In this document: piece by piece, positions 24,459 to 33,330 of the stretch
Numbering within the stretch: the first letter of the stretch is position 1
Layout of the letters: every line of letters begins with the position of its first letter
Assembly (NCBI RefSeq): GCF_000257395.1
Contig: NZ_AJGC01000004.1
Coordinates: 1-45,620 of the forward strand
Reading direction: 5' to 3'
Length of the DNA stretch: 45,620 bases
Origin: Rickettsiella massiliensis 20B
GTDB lineage: Bacteria; Pseudomonadota; Gammaproteobacteria; Diplorickettsiales; Diplorickettsiaceae
The notes under the pieces: generated by a model
Told to the model about the DNA's origin: nothing
Databases searched by the model: none
What the model saw: the letters and a program-made list of their open reading frames with translations, nothing else
Position numbers and translations under genes: made by a program

Positions 24459-25712
24459 TCATAATAAATAATCTTTTTTAACTGTTGACCAAATTTTTTC
24501 TTTGAAATAAAGGCTAATTTTTACAGATCTTGGAGGTATATTTCCTGCAGGTAATAATTTATTTAACTCTTCTTCACTTTTAGTTTTCTTCCATTCTTCC
24601 AAAGCAGTCAAAAAAATTTGTTCTTCAAGTTTTTTTATTCTCTCTTGCTCTGCCCTCTTCTGTTCAATTATCCTTTCCATAGCAATCTCTTTAGGTGATT
24701 TATAGTCTTTTTCATGCCACGCTTCCCCTTTTCTTAAAACACCCATTAACACATTAAGTGGATCTTTGTAGTTACTGAATTTAGGGTTATTTTTTAATCC
24801 AAAAGCAAAATGGTTTATTGATTCCTGAACAATTTCTGGCGATGTAATGTTTATGACGTAAAGTTGTTTAAGTTGCGTTAAGGAAAATCCATGTTCTTGT
24901 AACGGTTCAATATTGATCGCTTTCCACTCCTCAGGTAATAACTGTTCTACTCTAGTAGTAGTATTTATATTATTATTACTACTACTAGTAAATTCGTTGT
25001 TACCTATATTGTTACCTATATTGTTACCTATATAATTAAACCTTTGTGCATGTAAAGCGGCTGTTTGAATGTTTTCTGTAATACCTAAAATAATATGCCC
25101 TCCTCTCGCGTTTTTCCCTTTTTTTCTTAATAATAAATTTTTTTTAATTAAACGGATTAAAGATGTTTTTACACTACCATTTGAACAATTTGCTGCCTTT
25201 GCTAGATCACTTGTTAATATGGGATTAGTTTGCATCTCTCCACGGGATGAACACAAATCAATAATGTAAAAAAATATTTTTTGTTGTAATCCTATTAGTT
25301 TTCTAATGCTATCAGTTAGCAAGATAATGCTATCTTTGTTACCTTTATCGTTACCTTTATCGTTACCTTTATCGTTACCTTTATCGTTATCTATATTGTT
25401 ATCTTTATACCGTACATTTGTTACCTTTATGTTATCTTTATCGTTACCTTTAGTTAAATTTGTTACCTTTATGTTATCTTTATCGTTATCTTTATCGTTA
25501 TCTTTAATTTTAATGTCTTCTTTATTACATTTGGTATAAGATTGTGAAACTTTAAGAGTAAAATCAGAATTTTTTTCTGATTTTAAGTTATCTACAATAA
25601 CTTTAGTAAGTTTAGCCTCATCATTGGTGCCATTAAGGTTATAAGACCTATACTCCTTCTTGACAAATTTTTTACCAGCTCTTCTGTTTATAAGATCGGA
25701 CAGCTGAGGCAT
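24459..25712 (-). CDS. Cassette A winged-helix partition/replication partner
   Basis: 417 residues. The first 40 residues are basic (LINRRAGKKFVKKEYRSYN). Residues about 65-125 are low-complexity D/K/N/G repeats (DKGN units) written by a 12-bp DNA repeat. A winged-helix domain follows (about 130-215: LIGLQQKIFFYIIDLCSSRG, DLAKAANCSNGSVKTSLIRLIKKNLLLRKKG). A second short repeat codes IGNNIGNN. After the Ser/Asn/Thr hinge comes the conserved C-terminal domain (LPEEWKAINIEPLQEHGFSLTQLKQL, DPLNVLMGVLRKGEAWHEKDYKSPKE, then a charged helix and YFKEKIWS). It starts 24 bases after parA, so it takes the position of ParB, but it has no ParB/Srx nuclease-like domain. It may instead be a centromere- or iteron-binding adaptor or a replication initiator. 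Confidence 0.75.
   Translation of the reverse strand: MPQLSDLINRRAGKKFVKKEYRSYNLNGTNDEAKLTKVIVDNLKSEKNSDFTLKVSQSYTKCNKEDIKIKDNDKDNDKDNIKVTNLTKGNDKDNIKVTNVRYKDNNIDNDKGNDKGNDKGNDKGNKDSIILLTDSIRKLIGLQQKIFFYIIDLCSSRGEMQTNPILTSDLAKAANCSNGSVKTSLIRLIKKNLLLRKKGKNARGGHIILGITENIQTAALHAQRFNYIGNNIGNNIGNNEFTSSSNNNINTTTRVEQLLPEEWKAINIEPLQEHGFSLTQLKQLYVINITSPEIVQESINHFAFGLKNNPKFSNYKDPLNVLMGVLRKGEAWHEKDYKSPKEIAMERIIEQKRAEQERIKKLEEQIFLTALEEWKKTKSEEELNKLLPAGNIPPRSVKISLYFKEKIWSTVKKDYLL
24953..24987. repeat. Hinge inverted repeat, cassette A
   Basis: TAGTAGTAGTA (24953-24963) and TACTACTACTA (24977-24987) are perfect inverted repeats separated by 13 AT-rich bases. It marks the start of the near-identical 3' half shared with cassette C. 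Confidence 0.8.
24998..25035. repeat. Three 12-bp units inside the cassette A gene
   Basis: GTTACCTATATT repeated three times, coding IGNN units. These are the same words as in the intergenic array at 26921-27288 and in the same orientation. Confidence 0.85.
25328..25512. repeat. 12-bp array inside the cassette A gene
   Basis: About 13 units of GTTA(C/T)CTTTATC, four tandem perfect copies at 25339-25386 then more scattered copies. Each unit codes DKGN or DKDN. Period 12 keeps the reading frame. Confidence 0.9.
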
Positions 25713-25735
25713 TACCGTACTCTCCTCTTTGTTAC

Positions 25736-26773
25736 CTAATTAGCCGTGGCAGCAGCATTCATTTCAAGATTATGTACTTCTTCAGCAACTTTTCGTTGAG
25801 GAGAAGGTACAATTTCTAATAATTCTCTTGTTAATCTGTCAAAATCCTCGCGAGGAGATAATTTTTTTAAAGAACTGAATAAATTATGGTTATTATCTGT
25901 AATATTTGGTATTTCTTGAGAAAATTGAACAGCAGTCTGAAGAATTCGACCTTCCAATTCAGGATCGGCTAATAAAGAGACAATTGCTTTATCCGATAAA
26001 AGAGTTTTATTACTATATTTATTTAAGAAAACTTTATAGGAGATATTGGTTTTAAACTTTTTATTTAATGCTTCGACTTCATTTCTTAGCATTCTTAATC
26101 CATTTACACTACTAAACTTTTCTGGATTTAGTGGGGATAAGATTATATCCGCATATAAACTGGCTGCGGTAACTGCTTGCCCCATTGTAGGTGGACAATC
26201 GATAAAGATATAATCATAATTATCAACGATAGGTTCAAGCAAATCAGCATAAAATGTATGTAAGGGTAAGGTTTCAGTCACTATAATATTGTCCAATATC
26301 CCATTTTCTATCCTTCCAGGGATAAGATCTATTCCTTCAAACAGAGGAATAATTGTCTCTTCTAGCGTTGCTTCACCTTTAATAATATCAATGACTACAG
26401 GAAGATTTTCTGGGTCAACGCCGCATGCTGTGGTTAAGTTCCCTTGTGGATCCATATCAATTTTAAGAATTTTAGCTCCATACGTGTTAGCACAACTAGC
26501 CACATTATGAACAGTTGTTGTCTTCCCTACCCCACCTTTTATGATATGACCTACTATGATCTTACGTTTGAAAGAAATATTAAAAAGTTGCTTTGCTTGT
26601 GTAAACGTCAAATAGCACTTATTCCCAAACTTAGGGCAAATAATATTTTTTTCTTTTAATAGCTTATGTACATATTGAGAAGATACATTAAGAAAAGAAG
26701 CCGCATGTGCAATCGACATTTTTGGCTGCATTGAAACCAACAAAGCATCTTTTTCAGATTCGGATAAAGACAT
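25736..26773 (-). CDS. parA: Cassette A ParA-type partition ATPase
   Basis: 345 residues. An N-terminal helix-turn-helix (about 18-45: SIAHAASFLNVSSQYVHKLLKEK) makes it the long, autoregulatory type. Deviant Walker A KGGVGKTTT (79-87), Walker A' DMDPQGNLTT, Walker B YDYIFIDCPPTMGQAV, and the PLNPEKFSSVNGLRML switch region are all intact, with a helical C-terminus. ParA ATPases move or space plasmids on the nucleoid together with a centromere-binding partner, probably the next gene. The array upstream (26921-27288) lies about 150 bases before the start. Confidence 0.92.
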   Translation of the reverse strand: MSLSESEKDALLVSMQPKMSIAHAASFLNVSSQYVHKLLKEKNIICPKFGNKCYLTFTQAKQLFNISFKRKIIVGHIIKGGVGKTTTVHNVASCANTYGAKILKIDMDPQGNLTTACGVDPENLPVVIDIIKGEATLEETIIPLFEGIDLIPGRIENGILDNIIVTETLPLHTFYADLLEPIVDNYDYIFIDCPPTMGQAVTAASLYADIILSPLNPEKFSSVNGLRMLRNEVEALNKKFKTNISYKVFLNKYSNKTLLSDKAIVSLLADPELEGRILQTAVQFSQEIPNITDNNHNLFSSLKKLSPREDFDRLTRELLEIVPSPQRKVAEEVHNLEMNAAATAN

Positions 26774-26920
26774 ACTAAATCTCCTAACGGCTTTAGTTTA
26801 AGATTTTAGTATATTTTTACAAGAAATGAAAACTGTAAACTATATTCGAATCTTGATATTCGTTTAGCTAAACGAAAACTATTATATTTATCTTCAACAC
26901 TTAGTAACCCATTTTTATTT

Positions 26921-27288
26921 TGTTATCTATATCGTTACCTATATTGTTACTCATATCGTTATCTTATTTTTAATTTTATATTAATAATTAGTTACCTTTA
27001 TTGTTATCTATAACGTTATCTATATCGTCACCTATACTTATACCCGTTAATATTTTGTTACCTATATCGTTACCTTTTAAAACCATTATATTAAATGTAT
27101 TATAGAGTTATAATTTAAAGTGTTACCTATATCGTTACCTTTACTCTTTATTTTAGATATTTAATTTGTTACCTTTATCGTTATCTATATTGTTACCTAT
27201 TATGTTATCTATAATTCATAATTTATAAGATAAATATGTTATCTATATCGTTACCTTTATTGTTATCTATATTGTTATCTTTTATTTA
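26921..27288. repeat. Intergenic 12-bp repeat array of cassette A
   Basis: About 25 copies of GTTA(C/T)CTATAT(C/T) or GTTA(C/T)CTTTAT(C/T), often head to tail in pairs at exactly 12 bp and otherwise spaced by short AT-rich stretches. All lie in the same orientation as the copies inside the 24459-25712 gene. Candidate centromere or iteron-type origin. Confidence 0.88.
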
Positions 27289-27409
27289 AAATAAATGAAG
27301 TAATAAAATCGATGGGTTTTTAACCAGTAAAAGTTGACTATTTTTTAATCTACATGTTAGAGTAGAGGTAGCTTTCTAAATGTTTTAATTTAGAGAAACA
27401 CTTCACCTA

Positions 27410-27548
27410 TAGTATCTAGTTCATCAGATAATCTAAGCGATACATAAGAAGTCTAATAATCTTCGCTTTAAGGAATATAATAAGCAGGGTATTGGTGACT
27501 GAAGTTTGTTATTTGCCTCCTGCATGGCATTATGCAAGGCCTCAGCTT
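27410..27548 (+). repeat. 139-bp inverted repeat, left copy
   Basis: Matches the reverse complement of 31589-31727 with about ten mismatches and no gap. It contains a presumptive promoter/leader and the first 18 codons of the Rep-like gene. Both copies drive genes inward. Confidence 0.9.
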
Positions 27549-28199
27549 CTAACAGAAGCTATCCAAAGTTGCTCTCATTTGGCCACTTCAAAATTCTTTT
27601 TAACGAAAATAGGGAAGGTCAGTGAAAAGCAATTACGGAATATTATTTCAGTCGTTCAAGCCTTTTTACATTACACAGATTTAGCCACATTGCAGTATGG
27701 TATGTGGACTAGGGCAAAAAATGTCTTCCAACGATTTGATCTTAAGCTGATCAAAAAGATTACTAAATTATCTGATTATTATATTTTTGGTGCGATTAAG
27801 GTACTTAAAAGAGCAGGCTTCCTTTTTGTAGAAAAAGTATGGACAAAGATATTGCCTGGCTATTTTGATAAATCTCATTCTGAGTACAAAAAAGCGTTTA
27901 AAGCCAAAACAGCTATTAGAAGGTTAACTACATCTTTCTTTGCTTTATTAGGAATTGATAAAGAGTGCCTTGAAAGAAATCAATCTACTGCGATGAAAAA
28001 GCAAGAGGAGAGGGTAAGGCAAGAAACTCATAAAGAAAAATCACAAAAATCTTCTATTTGGTCTAAAATACCATTCTTCAGTGGGTCAACGGTTTCTTCT
28101 ACGGAAAGAAAGCATCACAGCAAGGCTAAGATAGCTATTCAACATCTTTGTGATATTAAATCCATTCTAAGACGTTCTATTCAAACATTGGGTCCTTAG
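27495..28199 (+). CDS. Plasmid Rep-like winged-helix protein (tentative)
   Basis: About 234 residues from a GTG at 27495, the start shared with the inverted copy. It is basic throughout. The region KITKLSDYYIFGAIKVLKRAGFLFVEKVW looks like a winged helix, as in many plasmid initiators; the C-terminus is a charged, Lys-rich tail. No ATPase or primase motif. It lies just after the 12-bp array and about 350 bases before a DnaA box, which is the setting expected of an iteron-plasmid initiator, but no family match is certain. Its first 18 codons (TEVCYLP, ARPQLLT) are also fused to the portal fragment at 31642. Confidence 0.5.
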   Translation: MTEVCYLPPAWHYARPQLLTEAIQSCSHLATSKFFLTKIGKVSEKQLRNIISVVQAFLHYTDLATLQYGMWTRAKNVFQRFDLKLIKKITKLSDYYIFGAIKVLKRAGFLFVEKVWTKILPGYFDKSHSEYKKAFKAKTAIRRLTTSFFALLGIDKECLERNQSTAMKKQEERVRQETHKEKSQKSSIWSKIPFFSGSTVSSTERKHHSKAKIAIQHLCDIKSILRRSIQTLGP

Positions 28200-28650
28200 T
28201 TCTTTTATTTTTTTATTCATTTGATTATGAAGGTAATGTATTACCTGTAAAATAAAATCGATCATTTTATAATCAATTACTCGGTTTTAACCTACTGTAT
28301 TTTGTATTTGTTTTTCACATTTGAACTGTTTTAGACACAATAAGTCGTCATTTTGCTCAAAGTTCTTTAATCATTAATTGTATAGAGTATATACAGCTAA
28401 GAATTTTTTATGGTTACTCTTAATACCATTTCATAGTAGTAAGCAGTTTCGACATCTTTCTGAAGACGGTATTACCTTATATTGTATAATTATTGAACAG
28501 AAAGAATGCGTAAGCTTCAAGAAATCATTTGTAGTACTTTTACCCATCTTATCCACATGCTTACCCACGCAATCTGTTGATAAATAATTTACAGTTCAAT
28601 TAGCTTACAGTAAGCTGGCATTAACCAATTTTCCTCTAGAAGGGGAGGGT
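28200..28650. other. AT-rich region with DnaA box
   Basis: No supported gene. It includes the DnaA box at 28549 and a second near-match TTACCCACG at 28561, next to AT-rich sequence, compatible with an origin unwinding region. Confidence 0.4.
28549..28557 (+). promoter_or_regulatory. DnaA box TTATCCACA
   Basis: An exact match to the strong DnaA-binding consensus, followed four bases later by the weaker TTACCCACG. A single 9-mer could be chance; its place after a Rep-like gene makes it more interesting. Confidence 0.5.
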
Positions 28651-28887
28651 ATGGATACCAAAAAACCAACAATCCAAAAAATGCTTACTGGATTTTATCG
28701 AAAACAGACCCTTGGGTTGCTCCATGGTTTATTATCTTTGATCAACGCTAAATTTATTTCAAAAATACAGCGGTACTACTTAAAATGTAGAGGTTTTGAT
28801 AATAAAGAAATACGGTTTATTCAAATGATTTGGAAAGCTAAGGTAAGAGGGCGTATTCATCTGCATTTAAGAAAGTATCAAAAATAA
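28651..28887 (+). CDS. Small basic hypothetical protein
   Basis: 78 residues, very basic (KIQRYYLKCRGFDNKEIRFIQMIWKAKVRGRIHLHLRKYQK), with a good ribosome-binding site (GGGGAGGG, 4 bases before ATG). No known domain; nucleic-acid binding is plausible from charge only. It lies between the origin-like region and the phage genes. Confidence 0.5.
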   Translation: MDTKKPTIQKMLTGFYRKQTLGLLHGLLSLINAKFISKIQRYYLKCRGFDNKEIRFIQMIWKAKVRGRIHLHLRKYQK

Positions 28888-29147
28888 TCAATTTAGAAGA
28901 CGTATTTCAAACGATAATTAATCCATCTCTTACGGTGCTTATTATCCTTGATATCTAAATGATTCATATTTCTTGTAGTGATAAATCTTAAATTGATGGC
29001 GTAAGAGTAAATTAGGTTATGGTATTGAAGTATTGAGAAATGTGATTGAGTTTCTTATTTATAAAATAAATATTAAACAAAAAGATATTGAAACATCATT
29101 TTTGATATGTTATATATATCCCGTTAACACAAGGATGTATATCACGG
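28888..29147. other. Gap before the phage genes
   Basis: About 260 AT-rich bases without supported gene or clear structure. Confidence 0.4.
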
Positions 29148-29353
29148 ATGACAGTTTTAGCTTCCTCAAAGCGAAAAAAACTTAAAAAGAGTGTTTTTGG
29201 CTTACCCTCTAAAAAAAATACCCTATTACTGATAAAGAACATGCGATTAATGCAAAAGCGCGTGCAACTCAAATGGTGAAAAAGGGTAAGTTATCTCTTT
29301 CTTCAGCCCAGAAAATAAAATCGAAAGCGAATCGTTTTTTAAAAAATTCTTAA
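29148..29353 (+). pseudogene. Small phage protein (DUF6582-like), frameshifted
   Basis: Starts SSKRKKLKKSVFGLPSKK, then the A8 run at 29211-29218 must be A9 to give KYPITDKEHAINAKARATQMVKKGKLS and a stop at 29353. The FGLP..KYP..DK.HA.NA.AR pattern is typical of small phage structural-region proteins. It is the first of four phage genes in a row. Confidence 0.7.
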
Positions 29354-29377
29354 TTTTTTTCATAATAAGGAATAGAT

Positions 29378-29575
29378 ATGCACTATGAACTGGCTCCTAT
29401 ACACCGCCGTACGTTAGAAAAACACCATAAGTATTTAGAAAAAATGATCCATGAGACCAAAAAACATCTTGGTATTCATGCAGGTGGTGAAGTGATGAAA
29501 TTGAAAGATCATCATCAATCCCGCGCGACTGAAGACGGTGTACGCAAAAAAAGAAAATACACCAAAAGAAAGTAA
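29378..29575 (+). CDS. Small phage-associated hypothetical protein
   Basis: 65 residues, helical and ending in a Lys/Arg-rich tail (RKKRKYTKRK). Ribosome-binding site AAGGA precedes the ATG. The spacing of about 20 bases to its neighbours fits a phage packaging operon. No domain recognised. Confidence 0.55.
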   Translation: MHYELAPIHRRTLEKHHKYLEKMIHETKKHLGIHAGGEVMKLKDHHQSRATEDGVRKKRKYTKRK

Positions 29576-29593
29576 TTATTTTTAATAGGTGAT

Positions 29594-29809
29594 GTGTTGG
29601 CTTTTTTACGATGTGTTCAGTGTCAGGGCAAAAAGAAAATAGCGCCGCTCGGGTTTATTCAAAAAGAGTGTCCAAGCTGCCATGGATTAGGTCATATTTT
29701 GCAGTCCTCTGAGGATGACAGCAAAATGAACCCGCGTTCTATTATGGCAGCTCCTATATATGATAAGCCTGTTAAAAGAAGAGGGCGCCCACCCATACAA
29801 CCTGTTTAA
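29594..29809 (+). CDS. Small zinc-knuckle phage protein
   Basis: 71 residues from a GTG. Two Cys pairs, CVQC..(GKKK) and CPSC..GLGH, form a DnaJ-like zinc finger. The C-terminal KRRGRPPIQP resembles an AT-hook. It lies immediately before the terminase small subunit gene; similar zinc proteins occur there in P22-like phages. Confidence 0.6.
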   Translation: MLAFLRCVQCQGKKKIAPLGFIQKECPSCHGLGHILQSSEDDSKMNPRSIMAAPIYDKPVKRRGRPPIQPV

Positions 29810-29818
29810 TGGTCAATA

Positions 29819-30283
29819 ATGGCCAATGCAACGAAATTACCTAATGGACTGACTCAACGCCAATTCTCTTTCTATAATCATCTGATCAGGCAAATGAAAG
29901 AGACGGGTAAAATGGATCCGAAGCAGGCCGCGATTGAAGCTGGATTTTCGGTTAAAAACACATCGGCGAAAGCAACTCGTCTTTTGAAGAAACCAGAAGG
30001 CCAAGCGTATTTAACGTCTATCCAAGAACATTCTACTTATTCTGCTACAGCGACCATAGATTGGGTAATGGAAAAGCTGGTACGTGTAGTTTGTGCTGGA
30101 GTTGCTGACGATGGGACGATTAAGGCAAAAGCTGTTAAAGATGCTTTACGTGCGTTGACTGAAATCAATAAAATCAAAGGTCATTATGCCCCTGAGAAGA
30201 AATTTAATCTCAATCTGGATATCGATGATATCCAAGAAGCAAGGGCACGTGAATTGGCTATCAAATACACTCGAGAATATTAG
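29819..30283 (+). CDS. Phage terminase small subunit
   Basis: 154 residues. LTQRQFSFYNHLIRQMKETGKMDPKQAAIEAGFS..NTSAKATRLLKKPEGQAYL is the Terminase_2-type helix-turn-helix region, followed by a helical oligomerisation part (LRALTEINKIKGHYAPEKK). It binds the packaging site and directs the large subunit. No large subunit follows; the next phage gene is a portal fragment in the opposite orientation, so the prophage is rearranged. Confidence 0.87.
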   Translation: MANATKLPNGLTQRQFSFYNHLIRQMKETGKMDPKQAAIEAGFSVKNTSAKATRLLKKPEGQAYLTSIQEHSTYSATATIDWVMEKLVRVVCAGVADDGTIKAKAVKDALRALTEINKIKGHYAPEKKFNLNLDIDDIQEARARELAIKYTREY

Positions 30284-30364
30284 TTAGAAAGTAAAAAGCT
30301 ATCATGAAAAAAATAAATGCCGTATTTTTACTTGAGATTTTTTTTACTTTCTTTGATACACCTA

Positions 30365-31642
30365 TTACTGTATTGATATTCCATGATGAGCCCTAATTTT
30401 TATTTCTAAATCAGCGGCTTTAAGCATACCCTCTATTTTAGCTTTTTCTAAATTTAAATTAGCCTGATTCTTCTTTTCTTGTACATCTAAGAGAGCTTTA
30501 AGATGTTTATTTTCAATGGCTTGTTTCTCAAGCGCTAATTTAGCCATTTTTACTTCACTCTCTATTTGTAATTCTTTTTCTCTTTGTTCAATGCGTTTAT
30601 TTTCAAGCTTTAATTCTTCCATGATGGGGTTAGGCTGATTTTGCGTGGCTTGAGCTTGCTGCATTTGCATCTGTTGCTGTTGTTCCAGTTGCTGCATAAA
30701 TGCTTGCGCATCTTGTTTTAATTGATCTATGCCACGAATTTCAAGGTTGTCTAATATAACGGGAAGACCTTTTACGCTCATAAATTGGGCAAAGGCAGGG
30801 AGAGATTGATTTAACCCTAATAGTTGGTCTAATGCGCGACTTTTCTGAATCGAGAAGTTCACCCCGGCTTTGACTTCTATTTTCATTAACTCGGTATCAA
30901 AATCGATATTAACGCCATGAGACTGATTGATAGGAATGGACTGGATTTCTTTTTCAGGGTTTAAGATAGCAATATTCTTTTGTGTGCTATACACCGTAGG
31001 GATGATACTTAATATGCTACATTGATTGGCCGCTTGGGTTAAGGCTTGTAGATGTCCTACGATATAAGGCATCGCTGTCGAATTAGATTGTGTGGCACCC
31101 TCAACAATGGCCACGCCGCTTAATTGATTGTTGTTATTAATCCCCAGTGAAGCATCGTAGCTTCCTAATATCGCTTGCGCCGTTTGATCGGCAATACTAA
31201 ACGCACCGGATATTTCAGGTGGCATCGGAACACGTTGGGCTTCACGTGGCGGCGGTAAAGGAATAGAAGGATCATCATTTTTAAAGGCATTAAACACGAT
31301 CGCAGCGGCACGCTGCGGGTTATCGTAAGCATCTTGATAACTAGAGGGAATCGCTTCTTTCGCTACAACCCACTTTTGCATAATCATGTTTTCTAATTCA
31401 TTGGCCCAAGTTTGTGCGGCAAAGTTCTTAAGCTTTTGTATACCGATGACATGCCAACCATAAGGCTTCGTAAATTGTTCAACAGGCATTCCTTCGCCAT
31501 TACGTAAATACTCGCTATCGCCATCAACAAAAATAAGTGGAAGCCCTTTAAATATCGTTTCATGATATTCAATAATTTGCGTCGTTATAAGCTGAGGCCT
31601 TGCAAAATGCAAAAAAGAAGGCAAATAACAAACTTCGGTCAC
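30365..31642 (-). CDS. P22-type portal protein, N-terminus replaced by Rep leader (chimera)
   Basis: 425 residues, against about 700 for P22-like portals. From TQIIEYHETIFKGLPLIFVDGDSEYLRNGEGM onward it is a continuous portal C-terminal two thirds, ending in a Gln-rich coiled coil (QQLEQQQQMQMQQAQ) and the helical barrel region. The first 18 codons (TEVCYLPSFLHFARPQLIT) and the upstream 80 bases belong instead to the inverted repeat shared with the Rep-like gene at 27495. Other portal fragments (1555-1690, 45303-45620) show the original continuation IRYRLIETQIIEYHE, so the join lies at TQIIEY. The chimera would be expressed from the Rep promoter; it cannot form a normal portal. Confidence 0.8.
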   Translation of the reverse strand: MTEVCYLPSFLHFARPQLITTQIIEYHETIFKGLPLIFVDGDSEYLRNGEGMPVEQFTKPYGWHVIGIQKLKNFAAQTWANELENMIMQKWVVAKEAIPSSYQDAYDNPQRAAAIVFNAFKNDDPSIPLPPPREAQRVPMPPEISGAFSIADQTAQAILGSYDASLGINNNNQLSGVAIVEGATQSNSTAMPYIVGHLQALTQAANQCSILSIIPTVYSTQKNIAILNPEKEIQSIPINQSHGVNIDFDTELMKIEVKAGVNFSIQKSRALDQLLGLNQSLPAFAQFMSVKGLPVILDNLEIRGIDQLKQDAQAFMQQLEQQQQMQMQQAQATQNQPNPIMEELKLENKRIEQREKELQIESEVKMAKLALEKQAIENKHLKALLDVQEKKNQANLNLEKAKIEGMLKAADLEIKIRAHHGISIQ

Positions 31643-31727
31643 TAATACCTCGCTTATTATATTCCTTAAAGCGAAGATTATTAGACTTCTTATGTATCGC
31701 TTAGATTATCTGATGAACTAGATACTA
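31589..31727 (-). repeat. 139-bp inverted repeat, right copy
   Basis: Reverse complement of 27410-27548 with about ten mismatches, most of them within the leader codons. The enclosed 4 kb segment holds the Rep-like gene, origin-like region and phage genes. Confidence 0.9.
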
Positions 31728-31834
31728 CAGATTAAATGCTTTTAGGAATCGACCGTTACTTTCATTTAAAAGTTTCGACCAACTAAAACCTAGTTTCCTA
31801 ACTGTAGCATTTAGGTTAAAAAATTGTCAATTCA

Positions 31835-32200
31835 ATTGAAATTAATTAGAGTGCTAATTAAATTTCATTGAGGTTCTAACTAAAGTTCAATTAAGGTTTA
31901 ATTATAAATTATATATAGTTCAAACAATAGTTCAAAATAATATTAAAAGATACTTATTTAGAAAGCCTATATTAGAGTTCATTAGAGCTCAATCTATATT
32001 ATTTTATTACTTAATTGTAATAAAATAATATATGAAATATAAGAATAGGAATAAAATAATAAATTTCCTCAATAATTTATTAAGGTTCAAATAGGGCCCA
32101 ATAAACATTAATTAAAGGTTCAAATAGAGTTCTAATATAAAATTCAAATAAAGTTCATATTTATAGCTCTAATAGAGTTCAATTAATAGAAGCAGGAATA
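31835..32200. repeat. Intergenic 11-bp repeat array of cassette B
   Basis: About 20 copies of GTTC(A/T)AATARG-like 11-mers, several joined at exactly 11 bp (for example GTTCAAATAGA then GTTCTAATATA), others separated by AT-rich spacers. Same orientation as the copies inside the gene at 33331. The array ends about 120 bases before parA. The flanking 31730-31835 and 32200-32322 bases hold nothing else I can support. Confidence 0.85.
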
Positions 32201-32322
32201 ATTAAAACTTAACTATATAATGAAAACTGGTTAAGGAAACTTGTTTTTTTTTAGAATAATATAAACTTGTAAAATCTATTATTAACATTTACTGAAATCA
32301 GTACAGCCATTGAGGTATATCC

Positions 32323-33329
32323 ATGAGTGATATGAACCCCAAAATGCTAGCATCAGAAGCTAGCGAATTTCTAAAGTTTTCTTTACCTGCTATTCACAAA
32401 CAGCTTAAATCTAAAAATTTAGAATATACGAAAAGCCAGAACAAAGTTTTTTTTAAACACAACACAGCTAAACAAATATTTAAGCTTAAATTTATACCTA
32501 CTTGCTTTAGCTGGCAGAACTTAAAGGGTGGGGTAGGCAAAACTCACTTATCTTTCGCTACAGCGGTCAGATTGACGCTCTATGGCGCAAAAGTTGCAGT
32601 TATTGACCTTGATCAACAAGGAAATTTTACACAAGCTTGTAGCGTTGATGCAGAAAATAAACCTATATTAATCGACCTAATAAGTGAAAAACTACCAATC
32701 GAAAACTGCATGGTACCTGTCATAGATGGGCTAGACATTCTTCCAAGTAGAATTGAAAATGCAGTTCTAGATAATTTATTTGCTGTAAATAGTCTCCCTG
32801 TAGATAGAGAAATAAAAAAAAGAGTGAATTCTTTAAAAAAAGAAATATGATTTTATTTTTTATTGATTGTCCCCCTTCTCTAGGCCAAGCAGTAACTGCC
32901 GCCTCATTATCAGCAGATTACATAATAGTTCCTGTTGACCCTGAAAGGTTTTCTTTATCGGGGCTAAATGTTACTTTGCAAGAATTAGAAAGAAATGTAG
33001 CAGAAAAATTTGAAGTTAATCTTAATGTAAAAATTGTACTAAATAAATTTGATGGCAGAACCTCTTTATCACATAAAGTATTAACAGCTTTATTTAACGA
33101 TAGTGAGTATCAAAAAAGACTTTTTAAAACGTTTATCAGAACCAATCAAGAATTGCCTAATTCTGTATCAAAAGGGAAAAGTATATTTGACTCAATAAGA
33201 GCATCTTCTGCTAAAGAAGATATAGATTTACTTTCACGAGAATTTATTGAACTTACTAAAATTGAAAATACACTAGATGCAGAAAAAAAATCTTCCATGA
33301 CTATGCATCACGTCTCAGAAGGAGCTTAA
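32323..33329 (+). pseudogene. parA: Cassette B ParA-type ATPase, frameshifted
   Basis: The first frame (32323-32850) carries an N-terminal helix-turn-helix (MLASEASEFLKFSLPAIHKQLKSK), deviant Walker A KGGVGKTH, DLDQQGNFTQ and DGLDILPSRIENAVLDNL. The second (32847-33329) starts at Walker B (FFIDCPPSLGQAV) and continues PVDPERFSLSGLNV to the end. Between them the sequence should read KKxYDFIFIDCPP; an extra A in the A7 run at 32835-32841 and an extra T in the T6 run at 32856-32861 would explain the break. All catalytic motifs survive, so the damage may be recent or an error. Two separate polypeptides could also be made because an ATG follows the break. Confidence 0.85.
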
Positions 33330-33330
33330 A

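Noticed and set aside
25306..25539. Leu/Ser-rich plus-strand ORF (PLSLPLSLPLSL)
   Set aside because: It is the antisense reading of the 12-bp repeats inside the cassette A gene.
26921..27288. CRISPR-like repeat array
   Set aside because: The unit is only 12 bp, often directly tandem, with AT-rich irregular spacers and no cas genes. It matches repeats inside a neighbouring coding sequence, which CRISPR repeats would not do.
28378..28587. 69-residue plus-strand ORF next to the DnaA box
   Set aside because: No ribosome-binding site, no homology, and it covers the origin-like region; probably chance.
31835..32200. CRISPR-like array upstream of cassette B
   Set aside because: Unit length 11 bp with no unique spacers of constant length; better explained as an iteron or centromere array.
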